Shown: piece after piece, positions 8,837-18,307 of the stretch
How positions within the stretch are numbered: position 1 is the first letter of the stretch
Layout of the letters: every line of letters starts with the position of its first letter
DNA from: an uncultured bacterium
GTDB taxonomy: Bacteria > Bacteroidota > Bacteroidia > Bacteroidales > Bacteroidaceae
Reading direction: 5' to 3'
Assembly: GCA_905215555.1 (NCBI GenBank)
Contig: CAJMQU010000013.1
Span: forward strand, 29,399-93,398
Length of the DNA: 64,000 nt
The notes under the pieces: generated by a model
Database searches by the model: none
What the model was told of the DNA's origin: nothing
The model's input: the letters and a program-made list of their open reading frames with translations, nothing else
Made by a program: the position numbers and the translations under genes

Positions 8837-10837
8837 ATGAGATTATATAAGCTGTTTTTGGTTGCTTGCATCGCTTTGTTCCTCACTTCCTGTGGGGCTG
8901 GGAGGAGTTTGCGCCAAGCGGAACAGAGCTATGCGCGGGGAGAATATTTTGATGCTGCCCGCCATTATAAACAGGCTTATACCCGTACTTCGCCCAAAGA
9001 CCGTCCGCAACGTGGAATCCTTGCCTATAAACAAGGCGATTGCTACCGGCGTATAAATTATACGCTGAAAGCCAAAGCGGCTTATATGAATGCCATCCGT
9101 TACCGCTATCCAGACACTATCTCTCATTTCTATCTGGCAGAAATGCTTCGGAAGAATGGCGAATATGCCGCCGCTATACCTTATTATGAGAATTACCTCG
9201 TTTATGCCCGGCAACTTTCTGACAGAAAAGAACGTCAAGACTCTCTGGCACATATCGGACTAACCGCCTGCCAATTGGCGCAGGAATGGAAAAAGAATCC
9301 TACCCGTCATATTGTGAAGCGCGTTCCTATTCTTGTATCCCGTCGCAGCGATTACTCTCCTATGTATGCGGGTGATGATGCTGAAATCTTATATTTCACT
9401 TCTACCCGCAATGAAGCGAAGGGGACCGAACTGAATGGCATCACCGGAATGAAGAGCGCTGATATTTTCCACTCCAGACGGAATGAGAAGAAACAATGGC
9501 AAAAGCCGGAACCACTTGCCTCGGAAGTGAACAGTGAGTTTGAAGAAGGTGCTTGTTCTTTCTCGGCGGATGGCAAAACTATGTATTTCACCCGTTGCCG
9601 GACCTTGTCCAATGCCCCTGCCTACGCTGAAATTTATGTTTCCCAGCGTGCCGGTGCTGAATGGGGAGCTCCACAGAAGTGTGTCATAATGAATGATACT
9701 CTTTCATCTGTTGCCCATCCCGCTATGTCGCCGGCAGGTGATTATCTCTATTTTGTGTCTGATATGCCCGGTGGGCAAGGTGGATTGGACTTGTGGCGTA
9801 TCAATGTGACTCGTGACGGTTTTGGCTATGTTGATAATTTAGGTCCTGATATCAATACTTCCGGTGATGAAATGTTCCCTACTTTTGCACCGGACGGTAC
9901 TTTATACTTTTCTTCCAATGGACATCCGGGTATGGGTGGATTGGATATTTTCCGTGCAGTTTCCGACAGCTTGACAGAAAGCTGGCGTATTGAAAATATG
10001 CACTCTCCTATAAATTCTCAAGGAGATGACTTTGGTATGACTTTCGAACCGGGTGCCCCTAATCGTGGCTTTTTCTCTTCTAACCGGGGAGATGCCCGTG
10101 GCTGGGATCATATTTTCAGTTTCGAATATCCTGAAGTGCATCATGTTCTGAAAGGACTGGTATATGATAAAGAAGGAGATGTGTTGCCTGAAGCCCTCGT
10201 TACGTTGGTAGGTGATGATGGTACTTATCTGAAAATCAATGTGAAGAAAGACGGTACTTTTACGCAAGAGTTGAACCCGGGACATCGTTATGCCCTGCTT
10301 GCCTCCTGCCGTGGTTATCTTAATGATAAAGAAGAGCTACTGACTGAGAGCGTTGACGAAGACCGGCGCTATGAACTGGAATTTGCTTTGGCCTCCATCA
10401 CCCGTCCGGTGCTTATAGAGAATATCTTCTATGAGTTTGACCGTGCTGATCTGACTCCCGAATCTACGGTAGCCTTGGATGAGCTGATACAATTATTAAA
10501 TGATAATCCGAGTGTCACCATCGAGTTGGCAGCGCATTGCGATTATAAGGGAAATGATGATTATAATCTTCGCCTGTCACAGCGTCGCGCTGAATCCGTA
10601 GTGCGTTACCTAATCAAGGGGGGCATTGAACCGGAACGCCTGACGCCTAAGGGATATGGGGAGCAACAGCCTAAGACTGTTACTAAGTTCACTCTTAAAT
10701 CTGCGCCTTTCCTGAAAGAAGGTGATGTCCTGACAGAAGAGTTCATAAAAAATCTCCCGCTGGAACAGCAGGAGATTTGCAATGCGATTAATCGCCGTAC
10801 GGAATTTAAGGTCTTGCGGACGACGTATTCTAAATGA
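8837..10837 (+). CDS. PorE-like OmpA-family lipoprotein (TPR, beta-propeller, regulatory-like and OmpA domains)
   Basis: Predicted outer-membrane lipoprotein facing the periplasm and gripping peptidoglycan. The signal peptide ends in a lipobox (LFLTSC, Cys19). Domains in order: TPR helices (about 25-140, SYARGEYFDAARHYKQAY and similar), a WD40/PD40-type propeller (about 175-430, repeated YFTSTR, MYFTRC, YFSSNG, FFSSNRGD blades), a carboxypeptidase-regulatory-like beta sandwich (about 435-520), and a C-terminal OmpA domain (about 530-640, FYEFDRADLTPES, LSQRRAESVVRYL). This is the same domain order as PorE of the Porphyromonas type IX secretion system, but OmpA/PD40 proteins with other roles are common in Bacteroides. 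Function therefore stays open. Confidence 0.85.
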   Translation: MRLYKLFLVACIALFLTSCGAGRSLRQAEQSYARGEYFDAARHYKQAYTRTSPKDRPQRGILAYKQGDCYRRINYTLKAKAAYMNAIRYRYPDTISHFYLAEMLRKNGEYAAAIPYYENYLVYARQLSDRKERQDSLAHIGLTACQLAQEWKKNPTRHIVKRVPILVSRRSDYSPMYAGDDAEILYFTSTRNEAKGTELNGITGMKSADIFHSRRNEKKQWQKPEPLASEVNSEFEEGACSFSADGKTMYFTRCRTLSNAPAYAEIYVSQRAGAEWGAPQKCVIMNDTLSSVAHPAMSPAGDYLYFVSDMPGGQGGLDLWRINVTRDGFGYVDNLGPDINTSGDEMFPTFAPDGTLYFSSNGHPGMGGLDIFRAVSDSLTESWRIENMHSPINSQGDDFGMTFEPGAPNRGFFSSNRGDARGWDHIFSFEYPEVHHVLKGLVYDKEGDVLPEALVTLVGDDGTYLKINVKKDGTFTQELNPGHRYALLASCRGYLNDKEELLTESVDEDRRYELEFALASITRPVLIENIFYEFDRADLTPESTVALDELIQLLNDNPSVTIELAAHCDYKGNDDYNLRLSQRRAESVVRYLIKGGIEPERLTPKGYGEQQPKTVTKFTLKSAPFLKEGDVLTEEFIKNLPLEQQEICNAINRRTEFKVLRTTYSK

Positions 10838-10866
10838 GGAATGGAGAATTCTTCATCCTTCATTTA
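10836..10866. terminator. Bidirectional hairpin overlapping two stop codons
   Basis: AAATGAGGAATGGAGAA pairs with TTCTTCATCCTTCATTT (14 of 17 positions). It lies exactly where the plus gene ends (10837) and the minus gene ends (10864), so it probably terminates both. Confidence 0.6.
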
Positions 10867-12222
10867 ATGGTAGTTCAAATGAAATTCCACTACCGCCTCA
10901 ATTCCTTTCCGGAAGATATCCAACGGAATGTTCTCGTTGGGAGAATGAATGGCGTTTGATTCCAGACCGAAGCCCATGAGCACCGTCTTGATGCCGAGAA
11001 CTTGCTCGAATGTAGAAATAATAGGAATACTTCCGCCCCGGCGTACGGCAAGCGGTTTCTTACCGAATGCTTTCTCGAAACCTTTCTCGGCGGCTTGATA
11101 AGCCGGGAGAGTGATAGGGCATACGTATCCTTGTCCACCGTGCATGGGGGTAACTTTCACTTTCACCGTATCCGGAGCGATACTCATTATATAATCGGCA
11201 AACATCCGGGAAATTTTGTGATGATCCTGATGAGGTACCAAACGACAGGATACCTTAGCTGTAGCCTTGGATGGAAGTACCGTTTTGGAACCTTCGCCCA
11301 TATATCCGCCCCAAATGCCGCAAACATCGAATGACGGGCGGCAACTGTTGCGTTCCAGTGTACTGTATCCTTTTTCTCCAAACAGCTCTTTTACATCGAT
11401 GGCGGCTTTGTATTTCTCCTCGTTAAAGGGGATATGCGCTATCATGTCACGCTCTGCCTGCGGCACTTCTTCTACGTCATCGTAGAAACCTGGTACTGTG
11501 ATACGTCCGTCTGCATCTACTACTTTGGCAATCATGCCGCACAGCACATTGATAGGATTGGCAACGGCACCTCCGAAATGGCCGGAATGCAAATCACGGT
11601 TGGGACCTGTTACTTCTATTTCCCAGTATGCCAGACCGCGAAGTCCGGTTGTCAATGAAGGCAGTTCGGCACCCAGCATACTGGTGTCTGATACTAAAAT
11701 GACGTCTGCTTTTAGCAATTCCTTATGCTCCTCACAGAAAGCTTCCAGACTGGGCGAACCGATTTCTTCTTCACCTTCGAAGATGAATTTGACGTTATTC
11801 TTCAGCATACCATGTTTCACCAGATATTCGAATGCTTTTACCTGGATAAACGATTGCCCCTTGTCATCATCTGCACCGCGTGCCCAAAGGTGTCCGTCGC
11901 GGATTTCCGGTTCAAAAGGTTCGCTTTTCCACAAATCCAATGGTTCCGCTGGCATTACATCATAATGGGCGTATATCAATACGGTTTTTGCAGCCGGATC
12001 TACTATCTTTTGTCCGAAAACAATTGGGTTGCCTTTTGACGGCATTACCAGTGCTTCGTCTGCACCGGCTTCAAGTAACAGTTGCGCCCAACGCTCTGCA
12101 CAGGCCAGCATGTCGTCATGATGTTCCGGTTTTGCACTGATACTTGGAATACGGATGAGGCTGAATAACTCTTCCAGCATCTTTGGTTCGTTCTCTGAGA
12201 TGTATTTCTGTATTTCGTTCAT
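10864..12222 (-). CDS. M20-family metallodipeptidase
   Basis: Di-zinc peptidase of the M20 family, most like CNDP-type cytosolic dipeptidases that split dipeptides. 452 residues, no signal peptide. Visible metal and catalytic motifs: AHYDVMPAEP (metal His and Asp), WARGADDDKGQ (bridging Asp), FEGEEEIGSPS (catalytic Glu and metal Glu), DTSMLG (metal Asp), and HSPNEN near the C terminus (metal His). The dimerisation lid sits between about 200 and 330 (DLHSGHFGGAVANP). Gut Bacteroides use such enzymes for imported peptides. The exact substrate cannot be read from sequence. Confidence 0.93.
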   Translation of the reverse strand: MNEIQKYISENEPKMLEELFSLIRIPSISAKPEHHDDMLACAERWAQLLLEAGADEALVMPSKGNPIVFGQKIVDPAAKTVLIYAHYDVMPAEPLDLWKSEPFEPEIRDGHLWARGADDDKGQSFIQVKAFEYLVKHGMLKNNVKFIFEGEEEIGSPSLEAFCEEHKELLKADVILVSDTSMLGAELPSLTTGLRGLAYWEIEVTGPNRDLHSGHFGGAVANPINVLCGMIAKVVDADGRITVPGFYDDVEEVPQAERDMIAHIPFNEEKYKAAIDVKELFGEKGYSTLERNSCRPSFDVCGIWGGYMGEGSKTVLPSKATAKVSCRLVPHQDHHKISRMFADYIMSIAPDTVKVKVTPMHGGQGYVCPITLPAYQAAEKGFEKAFGKKPLAVRRGGSIPIISTFEQVLGIKTVLMGFGLESNAIHSPNENIPLDIFRKGIEAVVEFHLNYH

Positions 12223-12302
12223 ATATATAATAAGGTGATAATGTGGTAGGGTAATAGAGCAGGGGGGATATCACCCTACCGCTCTATCGCTTTACCACTC
12301 TT

Positions 12303-13379
12303 TTATAATTGCGTTGTACGGTCAATGAGGTAATAGTCCAGTAGCGTCATGGCTGCCATTGCTTCTACAATGGGTACTGCACGAGGCAATACGCATGGGT
12401 CATGGCGTCCGCGGGCTTTCAGCGTTGTGTCCACACCATCCAGGTTGACTGTATGCTGCTCCATTAGTACAGTAGCTACCGGTTTGAAGGCAACTCGGAA
12501 AAATATATCCTGTCCATTGCTGATGCCGCCTTGAATACCGCCCGAATGGTTGGTTTTTGTTTCGATGCGTCCGCAGTTATTGAAAAATACGTCGTTCTGT
12601 TCCGAACCTTTTTGCTTCAAACCTTTGAATCCGTCACCATATTCGAATGCCTTGGCGGCATTGATGCTAAGCATACCGGAAGCGAGGGCAGCTTGTAACT
12701 TACCGAATACCGGTTGTCCCAAACCGATAGGACACCCCTTGATGACACAAGTCACCACTCCCCCGATAGTATCGCCTTCTCCTTTGATTTTGAAAATGAA
12801 CTCTTCCATTTCCTTTGCCTTTACCGGATCCGGACAACGTACAGGGTTGGTTTCTATTAAATCAAGGTCATAAGCGCTATAGTTTTCTTCCAGACGGATG
12901 GGGCCGACTTGTGAAGTATATGCCGTGATACGTACTCCCAATTGGCGCAGTGCTTGTTTGGCAAGTGCACCTGCCACTACGCGTGAGATGGTTTCGCGTG
13001 CCGATGAACGTCCCCCTCCCCGATAGTCGCGGATTCCATATTTCACCTTATAAGTATAGTCCGCATGTGAGGGGCGGTACACCTCTTTCAGATTATCATA
13101 ATCATTGGAATGTTGGTTCTCGTTCCATACAATGAATCCGATGGGACATCCTGTTGATTTACCTTCGAAAATACCGGAAAGGAATTCTACTTTATCCCCT
13201 TCTTTCCGTGCCGTGGTAATAAGGGATTGCCCGGGGCGGCGACGATTCAGTTCCGCTTGCACGAAATCCATGTCAATGCGGATGCCTGCGGGGAATCCGT
13301 CTATGACGCCTCCGATACCTTTACCATGTGACTCCCCAAAGCTGGTAAGGCGGAGGATGTTGCCGAATGAGTTGAACAT
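12303..13379 (-). CDS. aroC: Chorismate synthase
   Basis: Last shared step of the shikimate pathway: 5-enolpyruvylshikimate 3-phosphate to chorismate, using reduced FMN as catalyst. 358 residues, normal length. Signatures: SFGESHGKGIGGVIDG at the N terminus, RPSHADYTYKVKYG, GGRSSARETISRVVAGALA, and the C-terminal KPVATVL and GRHDPCVLPRAVPIVEAM motifs. Cytoplasmic. It is followed 80 bp later by the dipeptidase gene on the same strand and might be cotranscribed with it, although no functional link is evident. Confidence 0.98.
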   Translation of the reverse strand: MFNSFGNILRLTSFGESHGKGIGGVIDGFPAGIRIDMDFVQAELNRRRPGQSLITTARKEGDKVEFLSGIFEGKSTGCPIGFIVWNENQHSNDYDNLKEVYRPSHADYTYKVKYGIRDYRGGGRSSARETISRVVAGALAKQALRQLGVRITAYTSQVGPIRLEENYSAYDLDLIETNPVRCPDPVKAKEMEEFIFKIKGEGDTIGGVVTCVIKGCPIGLGQPVFGKLQAALASGMLSINAAKAFEYGDGFKGLKQKGSEQNDVFFNNCGRIETKTNHSGGIQGGISNGQDIFFRVAFKPVATVLMEQHTVNLDGVDTTLKARGRHDPCVLPRAVPIVEAMAAMTLLDYYLIDRTTQL

Positions 13380-13701
13380 AATCTTTTGCTTTAATGGTTT
13401 ATGTATAGGGTTAATTCATGCCAAATCCTTTGAATAAAAGCTTTTGGATGCATAAAGATAACAAATAGTTATGGATTTTTTCTCATGGGAGCGAAGAAAT
13501 ATTGTTTTTTTATGGAATGAGATGTTTTTTATCCTATTATGAACTTATATTAGAGAAAAATAATACAGAGATTCTTGGGTGACTTTATATTGGGAGGATT
13601 TATAGTTATACTTTCAGTAAATATAACACAAAAATGTGTCCATTATGGGGGGAAAATAAAGGAAAAATTAAAAAAAGAACAAAAATATTAATGAATAGGC
13701 C

Positions 13702-13732
13702 TTGTCTGGTGTGTTAAAAAGCGGTTACTTTG
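13702..13732 (+). promoter_or_regulatory. Promoter upstream of the 14015 lipoprotein gene
   Basis: TTG at 13702-13704, a 20-bp spacer, then TTACTTTG (13725-13732), one mismatch from TAnnTTTG. It implies a start near 13740, about 270 nt before the coding sequence. Confidence 0.5.
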
Positions 13733-13760
13733 CATGTTGAATATTAAGGAAAAGTGTACT

Positions 13761-13794
13761 TGTTTAGTTATAGAGAATTTGCCTTAACTAAACA
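13761..13794. repeat. 10-bp inverted repeat in the long leader
   Basis: TGTTTAGTTA (13761-13770) and TAACTAAACA (13785-13794) are perfect inverted arms around a 14-nt loop. TAACTAAACA occurs again at 13997-14006, directly before the start codon region of the next gene, so the left arm could pair with either copy. Confidence 0.65.
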
Positions 13795-14014
13795 GAGGAC
13801 TATAAAGAACCATTTGCTCTAATTTAATGTTTTTATATATCCATTTGTCTTAGAAAATAATGATGAAATATTAAAAATGGGACATTAAAATAAAAGACAG
13901 ACCTTTTTTGTGAATCAGAAAAGCTGTTCCTTTGTGCCCGAGTAAACTTATTTAATAAAAATAGAACATAAAAGACCTTCGTGGGAAGGTTTGTATTAAC
14001 TAAACAACAAGATT

Positions 14015-15895
14015 ATGAAGAAGAATTTATTTTATTTATTTGTATTGCTTTGCTCAATGAGTCTGTTTACTGCTTGTAAAGATGATGATGAGCCAGAAGT
14101 TCCTCCTACGATAGAAGATGTTGTCGCAGAATATTCTGGCGAGAATCTTAAGTTGGCTGTTGAAGGCATGGATAATGTATCAGAAGATGCTAAGATTGAA
14201 CTTGCTAAGTCAGAAACTAGTGATAAAGTAACCATTGTTTTGTTTAATGTCGTTCCTGGAGTAACGGAATTCAAAATACCTGATGCTGAGTTTGCTGTAA
14301 TAACGAAGAGCATCTATGCTAGTACTTTGAAAGGAGAAGTGTCTGACGATGTGTCTGGATATAATGTAAAGGTAGAAGGTACGGTAGACGAGAAAGTGTT
14401 GACGGCTAATGTAACTTTGACGGAAATAGAAGGTGATACAGTAAATGTATCTTTCCTTTATAAAAAGGTATTTAAAGGCAACATGGATATAAATGTTTCT
14501 AATATACCTAATCCGGTAACAATGGAGCAACGTGTCTATATTAGTAAGCCTTATTCATACAAGATGGAGCAAAGAGATACAGCTATGATTAAGTTGGAAA
14601 TCAAAAATTTTGCTTTTGAAGGAATTGAACTTGGAGATATAAAGGTAGATACTATTCCCGTTGTAAAGAGAGGTGAGGTATATGCTTTTGGAGTAGAAGC
14701 GAGAACTTTGAAATTGAAAGATCCTATTGGTGAAGTTACGGCTGACTTGAATGGTACTATTATTGGCGAAGATATGACTTTAAAGCTTGATATTGATGCA
14801 TTGGGCTTAGCAGTGAAAGTAGATTTCAAAGGTGGTAGTGTCGTTGAAAGTCAAACTGTAAACATGGAAGAATTTGTCGTTGAAGGTGCTGCAATTCTTG
14901 AACAGAAAACAGCTTCTACGTCTCTGACTATGAAAATATGGGAGGATACTCCGGCTGCAGATTTGTTGTTAACTCCTAAATATAAGATAACAGATAAAGG
15001 TTCTGTTGAGTATATTTTAGTGCACGTATCTGGGCAAGAGGATGTACGTTTGAGTCAAGAGCAAATAGATGGAAAACAACCGATTGATTTTTCTGTATTG
15101 AAAAGTGCTGATGATTATATAAAGTATCATATGATAGCTGAAGATCCTAATGTCACTAAGGATTTTATTATTAAAATAGAACGTTTTGCTGTTAATATGG
15201 TATTTGATATGAAAGAATGGGTAGATGGTAATCCTGCAGGTTTGACTTCTTCTAATGGTGCTACTTCTTTGTTGCCTCTAATGGGGATTAATTTACCTGA
15301 ACCGGGTGCGCCTGTTGTGAAAGCTGATGACGGTGCTGCTCGGGTTACCACTTTCCTCACTTTGACTAAAGAAGGAAGTAATCCTACATTAATACCAGCG
15401 ATAACTGCTGGAACTTTATTCTCTGGTGTTTTTAGTATTAATATAACAAATACATTAAAGAGTACTAAGTTTGGTATGCCTTATAATAAGAAACCTAATA
15501 CTTTTAAGTTTACTTATAAATATGTTCCGGGAGGAGATGTATATAAAAGTGTTGAAAAGGATGGTAAAAATGTAGCTGAACGTGTTGAAGATAAAACTGC
15601 GGACGAATGTTCTATCGCTGCTTATTTGTATGAGGTAAGTACTTATGATGAGGCTTTGGATGGTACAAATATTAATACTTCCAATAAGGTTATTCTGAAA
15701 GCTGAATTAACAGATGGTACTGCTAAGGATAGCTATCAGGAGATGACTGTTAATTTCAAAGAGACAGGGAATGGAGCTTATGATGCGACGAAAAAATATA
15801 AATTGGCTATCGTTTGTACTTCTAGCAAGTGGGGTGATCAATTTATGGGAGCCGATAGAAGTAGCTTGTATGTGAAGTCTTTAGCTGTAGAATAA
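14015..15895 (+). CDS. Lipoprotein with repeated beta-rich domains and C-terminal PCMD-like domain
   Basis: Predicted surface or periplasmic lipoprotein: signal peptide with lipobox LFTAC (Cys21) followed by KDDDEPE, an acidic stretch of the kind linked to surface export. Two beta-rich segments of similar build follow (about 30-150 and 150-290), as in DUF4925-type Bacteroides proteins (family name from memory). The last 200 residues resemble the C-terminal domain of the minus-strand lipoprotein at 17103-18206: KSTKFGMPYNKKP versus KATKFGVPFNHIP, ALDGTNINTSNKV versus TLDGTNIFTDPHI, YKLAIVCTSSKWGDQF versus YNLAIVFASSIKGDLF. That domain is known as PCMD, a putative carbohydrate metabolism domain. 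Codon use is AT-rich, suggesting acquisition. Function unknown. Confidence 0.8.
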   Translation: MKKNLFYLFVLLCSMSLFTACKDDDEPEVPPTIEDVVAEYSGENLKLAVEGMDNVSEDAKIELAKSETSDKVTIVLFNVVPGVTEFKIPDAEFAVITKSIYASTLKGEVSDDVSGYNVKVEGTVDEKVLTANVTLTEIEGDTVNVSFLYKKVFKGNMDINVSNIPNPVTMEQRVYISKPYSYKMEQRDTAMIKLEIKNFAFEGIELGDIKVDTIPVVKRGEVYAFGVEARTLKLKDPIGEVTADLNGTIIGEDMTLKLDIDALGLAVKVDFKGGSVVESQTVNMEEFVVEGAAILEQKTASTSLTMKIWEDTPAADLLLTPKYKITDKGSVEYILVHVSGQEDVRLSQEQIDGKQPIDFSVLKSADDYIKYHMIAEDPNVTKDFIIKIERFAVNMVFDMKEWVDGNPAGLTSSNGATSLLPLMGINLPEPGAPVVKADDGAARVTTFLTLTKEGSNPTLIPAITAGTLFSGVFSINITNTLKSTKFGMPYNKKPNTFKFTYKYVPGGDVYKSVEKDGKNVAERVEDKTADECSIAAYLYEVSTYDEALDGTNINTSNKVILKAELTDGTAKDSYQEMTVNFKETGNGAYDATKKYKLAIVCTSSKWGDQFMGADRSSLYVKSLAVE

Positions 15896-15929
15896 TCATC
15901 GTATAGTGATTATAAATCGTATAATGGGA

Positions 15930-15967
15930 ATCTCCTGCCTTTAATTTTAAGGCAGGAGATTTTTTTT
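15930..15967 (+). terminator. Rho-independent terminator of the 14015 gene
   Basis: Perfect 12-bp stem ATCTCCTGCCTT/AAGGCAGGAGAT with a 7-nt loop, followed by a run of T. Confidence 0.9.
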
Positions 15968-16237
15968 AATTATTATTGCGAGGTGTATGTTTTGGTAAAG
16001 TTGCTATGCAAAAAGCTTTGCTTTTAATAGTATTTCTTTTGGGGTACAAAGATGGATGTGATATGTAGAGTTAGTATTGTGAATTAGAAATAGTGGATTT
16101 AGTGCTGTTGCTGAAGAGGAAAATGTTGTCTTTATGGTGGCCTATGATGCTTTTGTGAGTAGTGTTGCAGTGGATATTCATATTAGACATTTCTGAAACC
16201 ATTGCACTGGAATTACGAGGGAGAAGTAGAAAATATT

Positions 16238-16288
16238 CTAAAAAATATAGGGCAATCAATTTCTAACTGATTGCCCTATATTTTTTAG
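16238..16288 (-). terminator. Terminator of the minus-strand barrel/PCMD operon
   Basis: A perfect 21-bp stem (16238-16258 with 16268-16288) and 9-nt loop. On the minus strand the right side ends in TTTTTT, placing it correctly after the stop codon at 16306. Confidence 0.85.
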
Positions 16289-16305
16289 AGTGTTACTGAA
16301 TGTTT

Positions 16306-17091
16306 TTAGAAGGCATATCCGAATCCAACATTCAGATAAATAGGATACATATTGAAAGTGATTGTTTGAAAATCTTTATCGAAGATATTATTTAATCCCC
16401 AAGTGATATCTCCATGCACAGTAAGGCGTTTGAAAGCCCTCCAGCTTACACCTGCTTGTACGCCCCATTGGAAAGAACGCAGGTCATCAGAAAAATCATA
16501 AGGAGCTGTATTATCTCCTGTGAATTCTACTTTAGTACCTGTAGGATCTTCTTTTCTTAAATATCCTTCAGATACATATCCGTTAAAGTCACCATTGGTT
16601 TTGAATGATACATACGGACCTGCACTTAGTCTCACACGATTACTGAGTTGGTAAGTAGCCAATACAGGGATAGAAAAGTATGCAGCTCGGAATTTAGTTT
16701 TGACATCACCGGTCCAGTTGCCTGTCAAGCGTTCGCCTCCTCCTCCGATGATTTCCATACTATAATTTTTTACACGGGCATCAGCTTCCATGCCTTTGTT
16801 CTCAATCCGTATACCTAATATTATTCCCCAATTTTTCTTTTTGGTGAACCATTTCGTAATATTTCCTTCTATAGAAAGATAAATATTGGGATTGTATCCT
16901 GTCAATGCTCTAATCTCTTGGGGTAGAGGAAGGGGAGTAGCTCCGCCGATATTTACCCCGGCTTTTATTTCATATTCTAATCCATGCAGTGAAGACCAGA
17001 TAATACCATGATTTCTTTCTTCTTGTGCATAAACGATATTCACTGTGTTTACCAGTGTCACCAGGCAAATAAATGCTATAATTTTTTTCAT
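16306..17091 (-). CDS. Outer-membrane beta-barrel protein
   Basis: 261 residues with a signal peptide ending VYAQ. The mature part alternates hydrophobic and polar residues, as in small 8-10 strand barrels (GIILGIRIENKG, FSIPVLATYQLSNRVRLSAGPYVSFK, WGVQAGVSWRAFKRLTVHGDITWGLNN), and ends in ...YLNVGFGYAF with the C-terminal aromatic typical of barrel insertion. It lies 11 bp after the PCMD lipoprotein gene and shares its terminator, so the two are an operon and may form a lipoprotein-barrel pair. No specific function can be given; the PorT-like barrel fold is widespread in Bacteroidetes. Confidence 0.85.
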   Translation of the reverse strand: MKKIIAFICLVTLVNTVNIVYAQEERNHGIIWSSLHGLEYEIKAGVNIGGATPLPLPQEIRALTGYNPNIYLSIEGNITKWFTKKKNWGIILGIRIENKGMEADARVKNYSMEIIGGGGERLTGNWTGDVKTKFRAAYFSIPVLATYQLSNRVRLSAGPYVSFKTNGDFNGYVSEGYLRKEDPTGTKVEFTGDNTAPYDFSDDLRSFQWGVQAGVSWRAFKRLTVHGDITWGLNNIFDKDFQTITFNMYPIYLNVGFGYAF

Positions 17092-17102
17092 TAGTTCTGA
17101 TT

Positions 17103-18206
17103 TTAATGCGTATAACTTAATTCCACCTCATCAATATATAGAGTACTTCCTACTGCTCCTTCAAATAAATCGCCTTTGATGCTTGAAGCAAATACGATAG
17201 CAAGATTGTAACCGTCATTTTGTAGCTTTTCTAAATCCACTTCTTTTCCCGGTTTCTTGACAAAGGTAAGGTTAAAAGAGGTCCATTCATTTGTTTCTTT
17301 TGCATCGGAGATACGTGCAACAGATACGATATGCGGATCGGTGAAGATATTTGTGCCGTCTAGTGTATTCAGGTTTGCATCTGTTTCATAAAATACACCG
17401 TAGATATCGCACATATCTTTTCTTCCACTGACAGGTTTTCCTGCCACAGTAAAGGTTTCTCCGGCTTTGTATTTATAATAACCTTTCAGAGATACAGGTA
17501 TGTGGTTGAAAGGGACTCCAAACTTGGTTGCTTTCACCACTTCTGGGATTACGATTTTGAAACTTCCCGTGAATAAATTTCCGGCAGCAATGTACATTTT
17601 CAAACGTTCACCTAATTCACCGGTACTTTTAGTTGTCAGTTTTACACAATTTCCTACTTTTCCGTTAGGAGAAGGACTGGTGGGATAATCATCGGCAGCG
17701 GCTTGTACTCCGGTATAATTGAAGCCTTCATTAGCATTTGCCCATTTCAACAAATTACCAATAGCATCAGTTTCTTGAAAATTGTAGAAGATAGGTTGTC
17801 CATTCTTATCATTTACAGGTATTACTTCTTCAAAATGAAAATTGGTGGGGATACCGGAAAAGATGGCACTCACCTTATACTGTTTTGTCCACTGCTTGTC
17901 TTCTGATGTTACTGTATAGAGTAGTGGCTTATCTTTCGAATTTGTAAAATCCCGCACAGTTCCACTAGCAGGTTCGATAGTTGCTCCCTGTGTAAGCGTG
18001 AATTCTGGAGCTAATTTTGTAATATCCGCTCCTTTTTTTAGGGGTAAGGTGATTTCATCGTTACCAATGATCGGTTCTCGGTTTAATACATTTCCCGGAA
18101 CAGAACATGTTTCGATATCTGCTTCTGCATTAAGCGCTTCGTCTTGTATACAAGAAGATAGGGCAAGTGCCACAAAGAAATACGAGGTCAGCGTTTTAAT
18201 CTTCAT
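17103..18206 (-). CDS. PCMD-domain lipoprotein
   Basis: 367 residues. Lipoprotein signal with lipobox ALSSC (Cys19). An N-terminal immunoglobulin-like segment of DUF5018 type (about 40-120: EITLPLKKGADITKLAPEF, TLTQGATIEPASGTVRDF, WTKQYKVSA) is followed by a PCMD-like domain (about 125-367) ending YIDEVELSY. The same C-terminal domain occurs in the convergent lipoprotein at 14015-15895. PCMD domains have been suggested, not proven, to act on carbohydrate. It is the first gene of a two-gene operon with the barrel protein. A minus-strand -7 box lies at 18248-18255. Confidence 0.87.
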   Translation of the reverse strand: MKIKTLTSYFFVALALSSCIQDEALNAEADIETCSVPGNVLNREPIIGNDEITLPLKKGADITKLAPEFTLTQGATIEPASGTVRDFTNSKDKPLLYTVTSEDKQWTKQYKVSAIFSGIPTNFHFEEVIPVNDKNGQPIFYNFQETDAIGNLLKWANANEGFNYTGVQAAADDYPTSPSPNGKVGNCVKLTTKSTGELGERLKMYIAAGNLFTGSFKIVIPEVVKATKFGVPFNHIPVSLKGYYKYKAGETFTVAGKPVSGRKDMCDIYGVFYETDANLNTLDGTNIFTDPHIVSVARISDAKETNEWTSFNLTFVKKPGKEVDLEKLQNDGYNLAIVFASSIKGDLFEGAVGSTLYIDEVELSYTH

Positions 18207-18247
18207 TTAATTCAGTTTTTGGTTATTAATAATGTAAAACTTGGGCG

Positions 18248-18255
18248 CAAAGTTA
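18248..18255 (-). promoter_or_regulatory. -7 box (TAACTTTG on minus strand) for the PCMD operon
   Basis: Perfect TAnnTTTG on the minus strand, 42 bp before the start codon at 18206. No clear -33 TTTG at the right distance. Confidence 0.5.
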
Positions 18256-18307
18256 AGTTTCTTTTTTGAAATAGAAGACTTTGCATCCATATTAAAAACA
18301 TTTTTTC

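Larger units (their letters stand above)
13380..14014. other. AT-rich gene-free gap with promoter and hairpins
   Basis: 635 bp, clearly richer in A and T than the flanking aroC. It holds a promoter (13702-13732), an inverted repeat (13761-13794) whose right arm recurs at 13997-14006, and a small hairpin (ACCTTC/GAAGGT) near 13975-13990. If the promoter is used, the message for the 14015 gene has a leader of about 270 nt. No convincing small gene is visible. Confidence 0.7.
15896..16305. other. Gap between convergent genes, two terminators only
   Basis: 410 bp with one terminator at each end (15930-15967 for the plus gene, 16238-16288 for the minus genes). The middle part is AT-rich and holds no credible gene or other motif. 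Confidence 0.7.

Noticed and set aside
16071..16259. 62-codon minus-strand frame between two terminators
   Set aside because: Its start runs into the left arm of a perfect terminator stem, it has no promoter and its sequence looks like translated AT-rich spacer.
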